Shown here: positions 9,636-17,296 of the stretch, piece by piece
Layout: each line of letters begins with the position of its first letter
Position numbering within the stretch: position 1 is the first letter of the stretch
Source: a virus
Length of the DNA: 32,447 bases
IMG/VR virus record: IMGVR_UViG_3300021478_000254
Span: 1 to 32,447 of that record
Strand: one strand, 5' to 3'
The notes under the pieces: generated by a model
Databases searched by the model: none
What the model was told of the DNA's origin: nothing
The model's input: the letters and a program-made list of their open reading frames with translations, nothing else
Made by a program: the position numbers and the translations under genes

Positions 9636-9869
9636 CTATCTCCGTCTATAGTCATGAACTGTTTTATAGTCAGAATTATATTGCCACATAAAATCACGAA
9701 AGCCTTCGCCTATTATCCAATTTAGGATGGAATTGACGATACTTTCTGAACCGAAACATTCTGGGTCGGTTGTGGGTTCTTTCCAATATTCTCGTCTGGA
9801 CTCGATGTCGTCAACGAATTGGCGTAATCCATAGCGCTCAATGATGAAGTTTCCGCATCCCAAATTGCA
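9636..9869 (-). CDS. Frameshift extension of the tail-assembly chaperone (T part)
   Basis: This frame is entered by a -1 shift at the slippery site 9875-9869 and gives 77 residues after the shared 153, so the fused protein would be about 230 residues. It has no convincing start of its own: the first possible start is TTG 9863, without a ribosome site. It is open from the slippery site to TAG 9638-9636, which lies a few bases before the tape measure start. The residues are rich in Tyr, Trp and charged side chains (for example FIIERYGLRQFVDDIESRRE), quite unlike the Ser/Gln-rich tail of the unshifted protein. In lambda the GT fusion binds the tape measure and the tube protein; the same role is likely here. 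Confidence 0.85.
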   Translation of the reverse strand, partial: CNLGCGNFIIERYGLRQFVDDIESRREYWKEPTTDPECFGSESIVNSILNWIIGEGFRDFMWQYNSDYKTVHDYRRR

Positions 9870-10327
9870 TTTAAACCTACCATTATCGACGGCAGTTCGC
9901 TCCTTAGATGAATTGCCGAGGCTACAATAAAATAAACAAGAGCATTTTCAACCTCTCTAATAACATCATCATCAAGAAGATTTTTCATTTTTACTTCAAT
10001 AAAAGATTTTGAAGTCCATTTATTAGTCGCAGGATCTACCATCAATACGTACGTGAGACGATATATTTCTTGAATAACAGGAATAGTAATGTCAGTTTTA
10101 TCATCAATTTCTTTTGCCATATCTTTCAATGCAAGAGCAGCAACACGTGGAGCCATGCCTGGACCAACCCCATTAAAATAGAGGTTGGACAAAGTCCTGA
10201 CAAAGAGCATATAATTTGCTTCAAAAACCTCTCTCGATATGGGTGTAGAATGAACCCACATCTTGTTGCCATCGACCTCCAGCGGAAGAACCAAATTTAG
10301 TTTTTTGTTGATAGTGATGCTAGCCAT
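9722..10327 (-). CDS. Tail-assembly chaperone, short form (G part)
   Basis: 201 residues without frameshifting. It starts at ATG 10327-10325 and lies between tail tube and tape measure, the invariant site of tail-assembly chaperones. Residues 1-150 form a mixed beta and helix domain (MASITINKKLNLVLPLEVDG at the start, VRTLSNLYFNGVGPGMAPR near 43-61). The last 48 residues (SSLSAMDYANSLTTSSPDEN onward) are low complexity, polar, and read from the frame that competes with the T part. The short form is normally made in excess over the fused form. No catalytic residues are expected. Confidence 0.8.
   Translation of the reverse strand: MASITINKKLNLVLPLEVDGNKMWVHSTPISREVFEANYMLFVRTLSNLYFNGVGPGMAPRVAALALKDMAKEIDDKTDITIPVIQEIYRLTYVLMVDPATNKWTSKSFIEVKMKNLLDDDVIREVENALVYFIVASAIHLRSELPSIMVGLNAIWDAETSSLSAMDYANSLTTSSPDENIGKNPQPTQNVSVQKVSSIPS
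9869..9875 (-). promoter_or_regulatory. Programmed -1 ribosomal frameshift site
   Basis: The minus strand reads T TTA AAT with TTA (9874-9872) and AAT (9871-9869) in the chaperone frame, i.e. a canonical X XXY YYZ heptamer. Slipping by one base gives TTT AAA and enters the frame that runs to 9636. The position fits lambda-type G/GT frameshifting. I see no obvious strong stem-loop just downstream, nor a Shine-Dalgarno-like stimulator at the ideal distance upstream. Confidence 0.88.
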
Positions 10328-10351
10328 TTGCTACCTGCTACCTTTTGATTG

Positions 10352-10831
10352 TTACGTATTGAACATAAACGCATTCACCTCGTAGTAACCTTTAATCGTC
10401 ACAACGTAGGTAGGCTCCTCTCCAGCAAATGACATTGCATTTACACTTTCAAGGACACAGTTCAAAAGAACATATTTACCCAAAACACCTTGGCCGTTGA
10501 CAAAAGCGTTGGCAATAGCAGAAACATCTGGGGTTATTGTAATTTGTCCCAAAAGCGTATTATTCTCAAATTGGCCTTTGACTTGATCTGATTGCGGCTG
10601 CGACTTAAGCAACGCAATTGTCAACGTAGCAATTTGAAAAGGTGCTGGGGAAGGAACAGCACCTGTCATTGTCGGGAAATAATCTGTGGCATTTCCCTCA
10701 AGAGTCAGTCTGATACCCTCCCTACCCAAAAGGTAGGGAGTGACTGGAAACAAATAACCATTGTCGAAGGTGACGAGAGCCGCTACTCTATTGAGTACGC
10801 CCTGCGGCACATTTAGATTACCAGCGGCCAT
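10352..10831 (-). CDS. Tail tube protein
   Basis: 159 residues starting at ATG 10831 with AGGAGA six bases upstream. It lies right after the sheath, the usual sheath-tube pair. The pattern is of a small beta-barrel tube protein: LNRVAALVTFDNGYLFPVTP (about 13-32), GREGIRLTLEGNATDYFPT (about 36-54) with MTGAVPSP following, and a C-terminal YVVTIKGYYEVNAF (about 142-155). These match tube proteins of Pam3-like myophages. Hexameric rings of this protein form the inner tube through which DNA passes. Confidence 0.75.
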   Translation of the reverse strand: MAAGNLNVPQGVLNRVAALVTFDNGYLFPVTPYLLGREGIRLTLEGNATDYFPTMTGAVPSPAPFQIATLTIALLKSQPQSDQVKGQFENNTLLGQITITPDVSAIANAFVNGQGVLGKYVLLNCVLESVNAMSFAGEEPTYVVTIKGYYEVNAFMFNT

Positions 10832-10862
10832 CGTTCTCTCCTATCTCAAAAACCTCTATATT

Positions 10863-12320
10863 TTACAGCGTAACGATATTGGTCGCTACAACTGTTACAA
10901 GAATGTGGACAAAACCACGAGCCGGGATGAATAGGGTGCTCAATCCGTCATATTCACCTGTACCGTAATCGGCAGGATTCAATGCAGTATAAGTGGCAAA
11001 CGGAACTGCATTGACATTGCATACTGCCGCATAAGCTCCAGCACTGATGGCATCTGACAAATCGGCCGGACCAAGTTGAGATTGAATAACTGGCCCGTTA
11101 ACCATCCCATACTGGTTACCAGTAAGCATGGTTCTCGCAAGAACACCTTGCAATTGAGAAACACCGACCTGGTTATAGTACAGAGGCGAAGTTGGATTGT
11201 TCGAGCCGTTGATAACGGCATTAGCGATATTGAGATTAACATTGATTTGGACCCAGTCGATAGTCCACCACCAATTGAAGTAGTCGAACCCATCGGCAGT
11301 AACGCCCTGATACACATTGGTGTAGGAAATGCCTCCCTGCGCTCCAGTTTGGATATAGTTGATGCAGTTAGTCTTGAAGCTGCTAAGAGTAGGTCCATTA
11401 TTCGGAACTGGGTAAGGAGTAACGCCATAAATGTACTTGAAGCACATCGGCGACACTCTAGTCACCGCAGTAGCGCGGAAACGCATCGCCCAATAAAACA
11501 TTCCAGCAAGTGAAAATTCAGCAAATGTTCCAGGCGCTGCTGCCGCTCTAGCAGCTTGAACACCTGGCGCTTCCATCATCTGGATAACAGACTTATTGGT
11601 CTTGTCGATTAAACCAACAGCGTTAAGACCACTAAGTGTAACCCAAAAATAAGTCATTGCTTCTGGATTAACATACTGTTGGAACAACTCAATGACAGGA
11701 CCATCAGGCGCAAGGTTCGCAGGAGTTCCCCAATAATCTGGAAGAAGATACCCATAGAACGAACCTGGACTTGTAGTTAGCCAATCAGCTAGAGCTGCGA
11801 CTTCAGTATCGAATATAGGCTGATAACCAAGTTCCAGAAGCCAAATGCCAACAGCAGTTCCTTGTCTAAAGAACGTAGCAACTTGAGCATTAAGCTGGGA
11901 AACAGCATTCAATTGCCATGTACCAGGAGTTGTCATTGCACCAGGATCTGTCACGGCAGGAACAGTAAAGCTCGTTGGAGTTACCACAGTTGCATCGAAA
12001 ACGCCATTGTAAGCGTTCGGAACTATACCAGTAAGTGATAACTTCAAAGTTGTTCCAGTAGTGGCATATGTAGGCAATTCTCCATCAATATTATATGTAA
12101 TAACACCTGTTGCAAAAGTTGCACTGGTAACCTTACCAGAAGCAGCAGGATTTAGCAATGGCTTAAGATCAGTAAACTGTGTCAAAAATGTCCGAGAATT
12201 TGGAAGAATATTAGTTCCTCCAAAGGACACAATAGCACCAGTTTGCTGAAGCGTCGCAGGATAAGGCGCAAGAATAGTTGAAACTTGCACATTGACGATA
12301 GAGTTTGGGTCTTGATACAT
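10863..12320 (-). CDS. Tail sheath protein
   Basis: 485 residues starting at ATG 12320 (MYQDPNSIVNVQVSTIL), which has GGAG seven bases upstream; the longer in-frame opening to 12434 would run into the preceding gene and is rejected. Early residues VSTILAPYPATLQQTGAIVSFGG (read 13-35) are a typical sheath N-terminus. Residues about 62-135 (VTSATFATGVITYNIDGELP onward) look like an inserted FCCH-type beta domain that may face outward. The rest has the mixed alpha/beta core, including LLPDYWG and a C-terminal beta part. The protein contracts on infection and drives the tube. The product name rests on pattern and on its place before the tube gene. Confidence 0.75.
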   Translation of the reverse strand: MYQDPNSIVNVQVSTILAPYPATLQQTGAIVSFGGTNILPNSRTFLTQFTDLKPLLNPAASGKVTSATFATGVITYNIDGELPTYATTGTTLKLSLTGIVPNAYNGVFDATVVTPTSFTVPAVTDPGAMTTPGTWQLNAVSQLNAQVATFFRQGTAVGIWLLELGYQPIFDTEVAALADWLTTSPGSFYGYLLPDYWGTPANLAPDGPVIELFQQYVNPEAMTYFWVTLSGLNAVGLIDKTNKSVIQMMEAPGVQAARAAAAPGTFAEFSLAGMFYWAMRFRATAVTRVSPMCFKYIYGVTPYPVPNNGPTLSSFKTNCINYIQTGAQGGISYTNVYQGVTADGFDYFNWWWTIDWVQINVNLNIANAVINGSNNPTSPLYYNQVGVSQLQGVLARTMLTGNQYGMVNGPVIQSQLGPADLSDAISAGAYAAVCNVNAVPFATYTALNPADYGTGEYDGLSTLFIPARGFVHILVTVVATNIVTL

Positions 12321-12340
12321 AACATGCTCCTCAGAACGGA

Positions 12341-13414
12341 TTAAGGTAGAGGTGAAGACGCTCCTTGAATACAAACCTTGTCTTGAGGCGCCACATGCGC
12401 TCTCTTGTTCCCCACCGTGTTGGCGGTATCCCAAACATCAATATCTACAAGCGCATGTTTAATAAGTTGACGTGTCAGACCTGGATCTGAAGATAATGTT
12501 TGGAGATAAGAAATCTTAAATTCAATCGTCTTTTTCTGAGCTATGGCACTTAATTCAGCTTGTGCGTGTTTTTCATCAAGTATAATTGGCATATTCATAA
12601 TACCAAACAAACCTACTTCCATGCTATATTGAACAACAAAATTTAAAAAACCAATCATATCGTTATTAGCTACTCCATATGTAGTAACTTCAACAGTATC
12701 ACAAACTAATTGGGAACTCATACTAGTTCCACTAATTAGTGGAAAAGCTTGCAATGCTTTTGATTCTTCTATATGAATTGCAGCATATGGAGGCGGTTGA
12801 TTATCTGGAACAAGAAATGAAGGAAATATATTTTTAATTGGACAAATAGGACCGCCAGTGTAATCTGGCATATAAGTTGCAAACGATAACCAAATTGGCA
12901 AAGAATTTGTAATTATCAACTTATTTGCTAAAGAGTTTAAAACATCAATATCATCTATAATTTGGGTACTCATAATAGAAGTAACAGCAACTCCCAAATA
13001 ATGATATAAATCTGCCTGTTGAAAATATTTACCTTGTGAACTAAATGAAAAACGAATTCCTTTATAATTAGCCAGATACATAAATTGAGGATTAATTTGA
13101 TTAAATGTGTCTACCTGGGTTAACGCTGTAAATACAACAGTATTCAGAGAAATAGTTGATTCTTGTTCTTGTTCAGTTTCTACTGAATAATGTAATGCTC
13201 CTTGAATGTTTAATGTAGTTGGAGGATCACCTACACTTGGATGTGCCACATTCATATTAACCCAAAAAATAAATCCATCTAATGGAAGAACTATTCTTTT
13301 ATAAAGTGTGAAAGTAATTGTTTGATTTGCATCAAGTGTATTAACACCTGCCTCAAGTATAGCACCAAGAGGTGGTTTTGTATTACTATTAATTGCTTCA
13401 TTAATAGTAGTCAT
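12341..13414 (-). CDS. Structural protein, probably neck or tail terminator
   Basis: 357 residues; its start overlaps the upstream stop as ATGA. The N-terminal third is beta-rich and holds ILEAGVNTLDANQTITFTLY and VLPLDGFIFWVNMNVAHP (about 20-60), a stretch I recognise as conserved among proteins found just before sheath genes in contractile-tail prophages. LHYSVETEQEQESTISLNTV and YFQQADLYHYLG are further conserved patches. The length and location, between the small neck protein and the sheath, suggest a neck, tail terminator or sheath-linked collar protein. No enzyme motif is seen; function is inferred from order. Confidence 0.45.
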   Translation of the reverse strand: MTTINEAINSNTKPPLGAILEAGVNTLDANQTITFTLYKRIVLPLDGFIFWVNMNVAHPSVGDPPTTLNIQGALHYSVETEQEQESTISLNTVVFTALTQVDTFNQINPQFMYLANYKGIRFSFSSQGKYFQQADLYHYLGVAVTSIMSTQIIDDIDVLNSLANKLIITNSLPIWLSFATYMPDYTGGPICPIKNIFPSFLVPDNQPPPYAAIHIEESKALQAFPLISGTSMSSQLVCDTVEVTTYGVANNDMIGFLNFVVQYSMEVGLFGIMNMPIILDEKHAQAELSAIAQKKTIEFKISYLQTLSSDPGLTRQLIKHALVDIDVWDTANTVGNKRAHVAPQDKVCIQGASSPLP

Positions 13415-13917
13415 TTAATGTCTGCCCAGCATCTAAATGATGCTCGATAAATACCAGATCTTTCAAAAGAAGGTCTTTTTGGAGTGCTTATACCACGTTT
13501 TCGCTTTTTGCCTTTTGAAGCTTTAGTAGGAACACCATCTACCATACCGTTCATTTCTTCGTTATGAATAAAACTTCTAAATAATTTTTCAATTTTATTT
13601 GTCCTAGAATTCATAAATTCTGCCATTCTAGCGCTGGTAGGTTTTTTAACTTGAGTTAAAACATCTACCACATAATTCTCAAATGTTTCAGTAACTAATT
13701 CATCAATAGCTTCTCCATGAACATCTAAAAATGTACCAACAATTCCATATTTATTTTCTAATATACCAGCTATATTCTCAGCATTTCTACTTGGACCTGC
13801 GCTACTACGTCGCTTTGCTTCATGAGCTAAAACAGCAGCTTTAGCATTTCTCATATTCTTCGATGTATATGGGGTATTTAAAAACCCCATATGTATGACA
13901 ATATCTCTTGCAGCCAC
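13411..13917 (-). CDS. Putative neck / tail completion protein
   Basis: 168 residues. The likely start is GTG 13917-13915, which overlaps the preceding stop as TAGTG, without a strong ribosome site. The protein is basic. Its middle part is helical (GIVGTFLDVHGEAIDELVTE), and the C-terminus carries TPKRPSFERSGIYRASFRCW, like the 'RRPSFIDTGLYQSSFKAW' ending of proteins located between connector and sheath genes in related phages. That ending suggests a HK97 gp10-like or tail-completion fold that joins head and tail. The function is inferred from order and this motif. Confidence 0.45.
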   Translation of the reverse strand: MAARDIVIHMGFLNTPYTSKNMRNAKAAVLAHEAKRRSSAGPSRNAENIAGILENKYGIVGTFLDVHGEAIDELVTETFENYVVDVLTQVKKPTSARMAEFMNSRTNKIEKLFRSFIHNEEMNGMVDGVPTKASKGKKRKRGISTPKRPSFERSGIYRASFRCWADIK

Positions 13918-14114
13918 TAGAATAAATCTTTCTCAGGAGGTTCTTTTGGCTGTACTATTGGAGGAATATTACCTCCAGTGCGAATAATTTTTGCTTTTGG
14001 AGCAGGCAAAGTAGAACCTTCCTTTTCAGAAGAAGGTGACGGAACAGCACCAATAACTGTGCCAAAAAACGATTTGGCATAAGCTGCGCTCACTTTTAGA
14101 AGGTGTTGTGGCAT
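13917..14114 (-). CDS. Small phage protein of unknown function
   Basis: 65 residues from ATG 14114 (MPQHLLKVSAAYAKSFFGTV). Two adjacent ATGs occur (14117 and 14114); the AAGGAG ribosome site, which overlaps the stop of the Ig-like gene, gives better spacing to the second. The N-terminal half could form an amphipathic helix, and the C-terminal half is rich in Pro, Lys and Ser (PSPSSEKEGS, PPIVQPKEPPEKD). I do not recognise a family. The setting, within the head-tail decoration cluster, suggests a minor virion or assembly protein. Confidence 0.5.
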   Translation of the reverse strand: MPQHLLKVSAAYAKSFFGTVIGAVPSPSSEKEGSTLPAPKAKIIRTGGNIPPIVQPKEPPEKDLF

Positions 14115-14124
14115 CATCTTCTCC

Positions 14125-14496
14125 TTAAGGAACGACAATTCCATTAGATGGTGGCGCTGCTGTAGTACCAATAGTATTTGTAGCTGAAACTACACAAGTC
14201 ACAGTAGTTCCACTATCACCAGCTACAAGAGTACGTGTTCCAACTGATGCAGGAACACCAAAATTAATCCCATTGCGGCGCCACTGCCAAACATAAGTAT
14301 CAACTAAATCACCCATATTATTCCAATTTCCATGCGTACATTCTACAGTATCTCCAACATGCCCTGATCCGCTTGTCACAAATAGAGCAGGCACATCAAC
14401 ATTGACAGGAGGAGAAGTTGGCGGAGGTTCCGCAACTTCAATATGCCACAATTTGGCTGCTCTCTCAGGACTCATTACGAGCGGATATTGCGGCAT
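14125..14496 (-). CDS. Ig-like domain virion decoration protein
   Basis: 123 residues from ATG 14496, preceded by AGGAG at six bases. After an N-terminal Pro-rich stretch (VAEPPPTSPPVNVDVPA) residues about 38-118 form one Ig-like domain: GHVGDTVECTHGNWNN, then YVWQWRRNG with the core Trp, and the closing GDSGTTVTCVVSATN with the second Cys. Such domains are common on phage capsids and tails, where they help bind surface glycans or mucus. The neighbours are the collagen-like protein and other small structural genes. The exact place on the virion cannot be told from sequence. Confidence 0.7.
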   Translation of the reverse strand: MPQYPLVMSPERAAKLWHIEVAEPPPTSPPVNVDVPALFVTSGSGHVGDTVECTHGNWNNMGDLVDTYVWQWRRNGINFGVPASVGTRTLVAGDSGTTVTCVVSATNTIGTTAAPPSNGIVVP

Positions 14497-14505
14497 TTGA
14501 TACTC

Positions 14506-14814
14506 CTATGGGGTAGTAATAACTACCCATGCGCCAGCTTGTCGCGCGTACATTTGCCCATCATTGGGTGCATCTTCAAGTCCATCAACTCCTGCTGGAC
14601 CTTCTGGACCTATTTGACCTTCTGGACCTGGATCGCCTTGCGGACCTTGAGGCCCCTCTGGACCTGGTTCACCTTGCGGACCTTGGGGTCCTTCTGGACC
14701 TGGAGGACCTGCTGGACCTGCTGGACCTGGAGGACCTGCTGGGCCTACACTCATAGTTTTATGTTCATAATAACCTATGCCGCCGTCACGGCCTGGACCT
14801 GGGCTAAATGGCAT
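14506..14814 (-). CDS. Collagen-like repeat protein (late operon)
   Basis: 102 residues from ATG 14814, which overlaps the preceding stop as TGATG and has GGAG seven bases upstream; an in-frame ATG at 14826 is less likely. Residues 24-80 consist of 19 uninterrupted G-X-Y triplets ([18 protein letters not shown]), which fits a collagen triple helix. The C-terminus, [15 protein letters not shown], resembles a segment common in phage fibre proteins and may trimerise the rod. It probably forms a thin virion fibre or collar whisker. A shorter collagen-like gene is encoded at 29937-30269 on the other strand. Confidence 0.75.
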   Translation of the reverse strand: MPFSPGPGRDGGIGYYEHKTMSVGPAGPPGPAGPAGPPGPEGPQGPQGEPGPEGPQGPQGDPGPEGQIGPEGPAGVDGLEDAPNDGQMYARQAGAWVVITTP

Positions 14815-15071
14815 CAGACACTCCAAACGGGCATGGCATTAGCCGCTGTAGATTCATAAACTGGAATTGCATTATTATCGACGCCTTGATCGTTACCAAA
14901 AGGAGGCGTTCCTGGTCCTGCTACTATCCTAACTGGTATAGGACCAAAATTTCTACCAGTTGCGCCAGCAAATATCTGAATTGGAATTGCTTTAGGACTT
15001 GCTGACAAGAACACTGGAATTGCTCCAGCAGGATTTGTTCTGTCATTAGGATATTTAATCGCAGATGGCAT
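14814..15071 (-). CDS. Small repeat-containing structural protein
   Basis: 85 residues from ATG 15071, which overlaps the connector stop as TAATG. It is built from repeated short strands: [40 protein letters not shown], each with an (A/P)-(I/M)-P-(V/I) core, spaced 13-20 residues by Gly/Pro/Ser-rich turns. The repeats suggest a small beta-stack. I do not know a function, but similar repeat proteins occur next to collagen-like genes in other phages, so a virion decoration role is likely. The frame is open further upstream, but the ATG used here is the one with coupled start/stop geometry. Confidence 0.55.
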   Translation of the reverse strand: MPSAIKYPNDRTNPAGAIPVFLSASPKAIPIQIFAGATGRNFGPIPVRIVAGPGTPPFGNDQGVDNNAIPVYESTAANAMPVWSV

Positions 15072-15550
15072 TAGAGTGTTAATCCCCACAAAGAACCAAC
15101 ACTTTGTGCGATACCCAAATAGACACGACCCCAAGGAGTTTTCAACATTTGCAAATCAGAAATGGTTAAATTCTCCATACTTGCAAGCAATTTTATTCCA
15201 GCACTTGTTCCTTGATCAGCAGCATTATCAACAAGACCTGGAATAAAGCTATTAAGATTCAAACTTGTTCGTAAATCAGTCCAATATGTAGCAGCATTAG
15301 CTGGAGGTGGAACAGCATTTGGATTATCTTGTGCAATCATTACTAAATAATATCCAGCAAGATTATAGACTGCAATGGTATAAACACCGGGTGATGCACA
15401 ATAAATAAATCTATTAACCATTTCTAAAGCTAAATCATAAGATAGTTGAATATAGATACTATCAGGCGGCAACACAGATTCAGGCACGCCCATAACAGTA
15501 TAGACCCAAGTAGTATAGTCATCTATATCTGGCGGAGAAGGTAAAGTCAT
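15071..15550 (-). CDS. Head-tail connector / adaptor-like protein
   Basis: 159 residues starting at ATG 15550, overlapping the upstream stop as TAATG. The protein is largely helical with patches I recognise from proteins placed after DUF2184 capsid genes: WVYTVMGVPESVLPPDS (about 15-31), YTIAVYNLAGYYLV (about 57-70) and a closing LQMLKTPWGRVYLGIAQSVG (about 133-152). The size and helical pattern fit gp6/gp15-type head-completion adaptors that bind under the portal. The role is inferred from position and pattern. Confidence 0.5.
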   Translation of the reverse strand: MTLPSPPDIDDYTTWVYTVMGVPESVLPPDSIYIQLSYDLALEMVNRFIYCASPGVYTIAVYNLAGYYLVMIAQDNPNAVPPPANAATYWTDLRTSLNLNSFIPGLVDNAADQGTSAGIKLLASMENLTISDLQMLKTPWGRVYLGIAQSVGSLWGLTL

Positions 15551-16113
15551 TAAAATACTGATCTTTTTGGCTGTTGTGTACGAAATAGATCAGTCACAAT
15601 TCCACCCAACGTACTCCTTTCATTAGGATCTTGAGGCGCGCCTCGCTCTTTGGAGCGAGTGATAACGATTTTTTCTTCAATTTCTGGGTCACGATCCTTA
15701 GTTTGTTTCTCAGTAATTTCCATTTCGAATGATGTAAGTTTCTCTCCAGCATTTTCCTCGATTTGATGATTAACAGCTACGGCTGCCTCAGCACGTAGTT
15801 TTTCACCCAATTTCTTATTAACTTCTCTATTACGCTCAACAAGCTCTACAATTTTTTCAGCAGTGACAGGAACATCAATTGAATAGATATAAGGGATAAA
15901 ATAGCCCTTAAATTGATCTAATTCATTAACTCGAATCATTCCATATTTTGCGTGAAACTGTGCAATAATATCAATTTGTTCAATAGTTAACTCTCCAGAC
16001 AGTTTAATCTGTCCACCAATAGAAATCATTTGCCTTCGATAGTTTTTGAATTCAGGCAAACGATATTGGAAATCTACGTTTTGGTGTGTTCCATTAGCTA
16101 TATACATTTTCAT
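15550..16113 (-). CDS. Conserved phage head protein of unknown function
   Basis: 187 residues. ATG 16113 is used; a second in-frame ATG lies at 16107. The N-terminal half (YIANGTHQNVDFQYRLPEFK, IGGQIKLSGELTIEQIDIIAQFH) is a pattern seen in proteins downstream of DUF2184 capsid genes. The second half is a charged helix (about 90-160, many Glu/Lys), probably coiled coil. The weak ribosome site (AGGA, 8 bases upstream) lies inside an RNA structure at 16121-16172, so its translation may be limited compared with the capsid gene. Function unknown; a head assembly or completion role is possible. Confidence 0.5.
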   Translation of the reverse strand: MKMYIANGTHQNVDFQYRLPEFKNYRRQMISIGGQIKLSGELTIEQIDIIAQFHAKYGMIRVNELDQFKGYFIPYIYSIDVPVTAEKIVELVERNREVNKKLGEKLRAEAAVAVNHQIEENAGEKLTSFEMEITEKQTKDRDPEIEEKIVITRSKERGAPQDPNERSTLGGIVTDLFRTQQPKRSVF

Positions 16114-16120
16114 TTGCTTA

Positions 16121-16172
16121 ATCCTGCTACCAAGGGTAGACCACGGGGTAGCAATCCGTGGCCTCCCAGGAT
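16121..16172 (-). promoter_or_regulatory. RNA structure between capsid gene and next gene; covers its ribosome site
   Basis: Read on the minus strand, ATCCTG (16172-16167) pairs with CAGGAT (16126-16121), which contains the AGGA ribosome site of the next gene. Inside, CCACGG (16161-16156) can pair with CCGTGG (16146-16141), or TGCTACC (16153-16147) can pair with GGTAGCA (16131-16125). These inner options exclude each other because the loop of one is an arm of the other. No T-run follows, so this is not a simple terminator. Confidence 0.5.
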
Positions 16173-16210
16173 CGTCCAGTTTCGAGAAAGAAGATCTCTA
16201 CAGCTGGAGA

Positions 16211-17239
16211 TTACTCATACGCCATTGTGGCAATAACAATGCTCTCAGGACGAACACCCCAACCTGATGTGAGGCGCCACTCAGAAAGCACGTCAATGGC
16301 GCCGCCGGCGAGAGGAGTTGGAATCTCGCGAGGTGCAGCCATATCAGCGTACATAAGAGTGCAAGCTTCAATGCCAGGCGCGATTTTGGCAATTTCATTC
16401 GTGTTGATTCTGCTGCCAACCGGCTTTTTGACTTCCGGCATGACAATAAGAACAACGTCGTTGTTACCGCCACCAACGCCCTTACCGATCAAAGTATCGT
16501 CGTAAACCCAGGAAATAGTATCACCGTTGTTGCCAAGAACGGTTTCAAACATTCCCTTCGTTGACACAGAACCTGCACCTTCGCGCTGGAACTGAACAAC
16601 TTGGACGATGTTTTGATATTCCATCGCCGCTAGAGTTCTCTGCGGACCCAAAATTGTAAAGTGACGACCAATGCCGAGTTGGTTTGTCAATGTCTTCAAC
16701 GCGCTAATTTGTGTGATAAGCCACACACCCAACTCACCGTTATCATAGGTAACAACGGTATCATTGCCGTTGCTATCAGGCGGCAGCGTTACCGCTGTGG
16801 CGCCCTGTGCGTTGAGAAGTCCTTCGCCGTTAACAGGATTCATACCATATAGAAGCGCGTTCCGAGCAAGTTGGAAATGACCCTGTCTCATGCCAAGGCG
16901 TTGTGCCTCAACCATGTTAAGGCCCCAATTGCCCATTGCCGCGGTATCGTGATGATCATATTCCGCGCGCACCCTGAGAAGGTAGCTGGCAGTAGAGATC
17001 ATCGACAGAGCAATGCTGACGCTTGGCAGCTGATTGTAAGCAGCCTGTCCAGCTGCCATACGCGTGCGAACGTCGAGACGCTTCATATAAACATAAAGGT
17101 CTCCATCTCCCAATCTGACAAGAGGTTCTTCTCCGGCCAAAGTGCTAAAAGCCCCTGATGCTTGCACATAAGGGAGAATGATACCGGGTTCAACGAACGA
17201 CGGATTGGCAATGGTATATGAAGGATTGACGCTACCCAT
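16211..17239 (-). CDS. Major capsid protein (DUF2184 family)
   Basis: 342 residues from ATG 17239, with GAGGTGAAC upstream. The sequence fits the DUF2184 type of HK97-fold capsid protein: an N-terminal arm (NPSFVEPGIILPYVQASGAF), the long spine-helix region (SMISTASYLLRVRAEYDHHD and AEAQRLGMRQGHFQLARNAL-like stretch, 80-128), the A-domain strands (GRHFTILGPQRTLAAMEY and DTISWVYDDTLIGKG) and a closing SEWRLTSGWGVRPESIV. It shows a visibly more GC-rich codon choice than the tail genes, which fits high expression. It lies after the cement protein gene and is flanked on both sides by hairpin-bearing gaps. It forms the icosahedral shell. Confidence 0.85.
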   Translation of the reverse strand: MGSVNPSYTIANPSFVEPGIILPYVQASGAFSTLAGEEPLVRLGDGDLYVYMKRLDVRTRMAAGQAAYNQLPSVSIALSMISTASYLLRVRAEYDHHDTAAMGNWGLNMVEAQRLGMRQGHFQLARNALLYGMNPVNGEGLLNAQGATAVTLPPDSNGNDTVVTYDNGELGVWLITQISALKTLTNQLGIGRHFTILGPQRTLAAMEYQNIVQVVQFQREGAGSVSTKGMFETVLGNNGDTISWVYDDTLIGKGVGGGNNDVVLIVMPEVKKPVGSRINTNEIAKIAPGIEACTLMYADMAAPREIPTPLAGGAIDVLSEWRLTSGWGVRPESIVIATMAYE

Positions 17240-17261
17240 GGAAGTTCACCTCATATTTTGA

Positions 17262-17278
17262 GAGGCGGGTTGCGCCTC
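17262..17278 (-). other. Hairpin between cement and capsid genes
   Basis: On the minus strand GAGGCG (17278-17273) and CGCCTC (17267-17262) form a six-base stem with a five-base loop. It lies just upstream of the capsid ribosome site. It has no T-run and may act in mRNA processing or stability. Confidence 0.35.
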
Positions 17279-17296
17279 AGGTTACACCTATGACGA

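Noticed and set aside
12321-12434. Longer N-terminus of the sheath protein starting at 12434
   Set aside because: It would run into the end of the preceding gene; ATG 12320 has GGAG at a good distance and begins a typical sheath N-terminus.
14443-14859. Plus-strand frames opposite the collagen-like gene
   Set aside because: Trp/Leu/Asp repeats are the complement of G-P-x codons. No independent support.
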